A stretch of 6,327 nt of DNA from contig JAEZKN010000321.1 of assembly GCA_023415395.1 (NCBI GenBank), positions 1-6,327 on the forward strand, given 5' to 3'. Of the stretch, positions 6,240 to 6,327 are shown piece by piece. The notes beneath the pieces were generated by a model. It ran no database searches and was not told the origin of the DNA. It was given only the letters and a program-made list of their open reading frames with translations. Both the position numbers and the translations under genes were made by a program. The stretch is from Actinomycetes bacterium. GTDB taxonomy: Bacteria > Actinomycetota > Actinomycetes > Propionibacteriales > Nocardioidaceae. The stretch's first letter is position 1, and each line of letters opens with the position of its first letter.

Positions 6240-6290
6240 CGTTTCGCCAGCAGGACGCGAGCGGAGCTCGCGTCCTGCGTCGGCGAAACG
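6240..6290. repeat. Large two-part hairpin adjacent to the first
   Basis: The outer stem pairs CGTTTCGCC (6240-6248) with GGCGAAACG (6282-6290). The inner stem pairs GCAGGACGCGAGC (6250-6262) with GCTCGCGTCCTGC (6266-6278), leaving a GGA triloop. One unpaired base on the left faces three on the right, giving 22 base pairs in all. It starts one base after the preceding hairpin. It could be the second half of a bidirectional terminator or a REP-like intergenic palindrome; copy number in the genome would tell these apart. Confidence 0.6.
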
Positions 6291-6327
6291 GGTCGAGCCG
6301 GCACGGTGCGCGGAGCGGAGCGACGCG

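Noticed and set aside
6077..6304. 75-codon minus-strand ORF in the right intergenic region
   Set aside because: It runs through both hairpins, shows no Shine-Dalgarno that I can support, and resembles no family.

Overview
This window is very GC-rich DNA with strong G/C bias at third codon positions. Its gene content (a GabD2-type succinate-semialdehyde dehydrogenase coupled to a ChoD-type GMC oxidoreductase) points to an actinomycete. A Nocardioidaceae-like genome is my best guess, but that is an inference. All recognised genes are on the + strand. I see no rRNA, tRNA, CRISPR array, insertion sequence or frameshift.

Layout. (1) Positions 1-36 are the last codons of a gene entering from the left. 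Its stop overlaps the start of a 373-residue protein (36-1157) that resembles the CrtC/hydroxyneurosporene-synthase-like, lipocalin-type family of unknown function (possibly DUF7065/DUF7064). (2) After 29 bp with a clear AGGAG ribosome binding site comes a 479-residue NAD(P)-dependent aldehyde dehydrogenase (1187-2626) with all catalytic residues present. These three genes look like one transcription unit. (3) A 68-bp gap (2627-2694) carries two copies of a TACCGAGAG(G)TA motif in opposite orientations and a -10-like hexamer six bases before the next ATG, with no Shine-Dalgarno. I read this as a regulated, probably leaderless promoter. (4) A second, distinct aldehyde dehydrogenase of the GabD2 type follows (2695-4317, 540 aa). 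It overlaps by 4 bp (ATGA) a 572-residue ChoD-type FAD oxidoreductase (4314-6032) that carries a four-cysteine, ferredoxin-like cluster. (5) The last 295 bp have no convincing gene. They hold a small stem-loop over the GMC stop codon, a possible promoter with an inverted repeat around its -10, and two large adjacent hairpins (6197-6238 and 6240-6290).

How the genes may work together. The window is an oxidation cassette: an alcohol/sterol-type flavin oxidoreductase and two aldehyde dehydrogenases, with a CrtC-like protein that may bind or modify a hydrophobic substrate. The left pair (CrtC-like plus ALDH) and the right pair (GabD2-like plus ChoD-like) are probably separate transcription units, the right one under its own operator. 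True substrates cannot be read from sequence. The most interesting points are the paired operator over a leaderless promoter, the iron-sulfur-like cysteine motif in a nominal cholesterol oxidase, and the tandem hairpins at the right end. I do not see a clear-cut, wholly undescribed system here.
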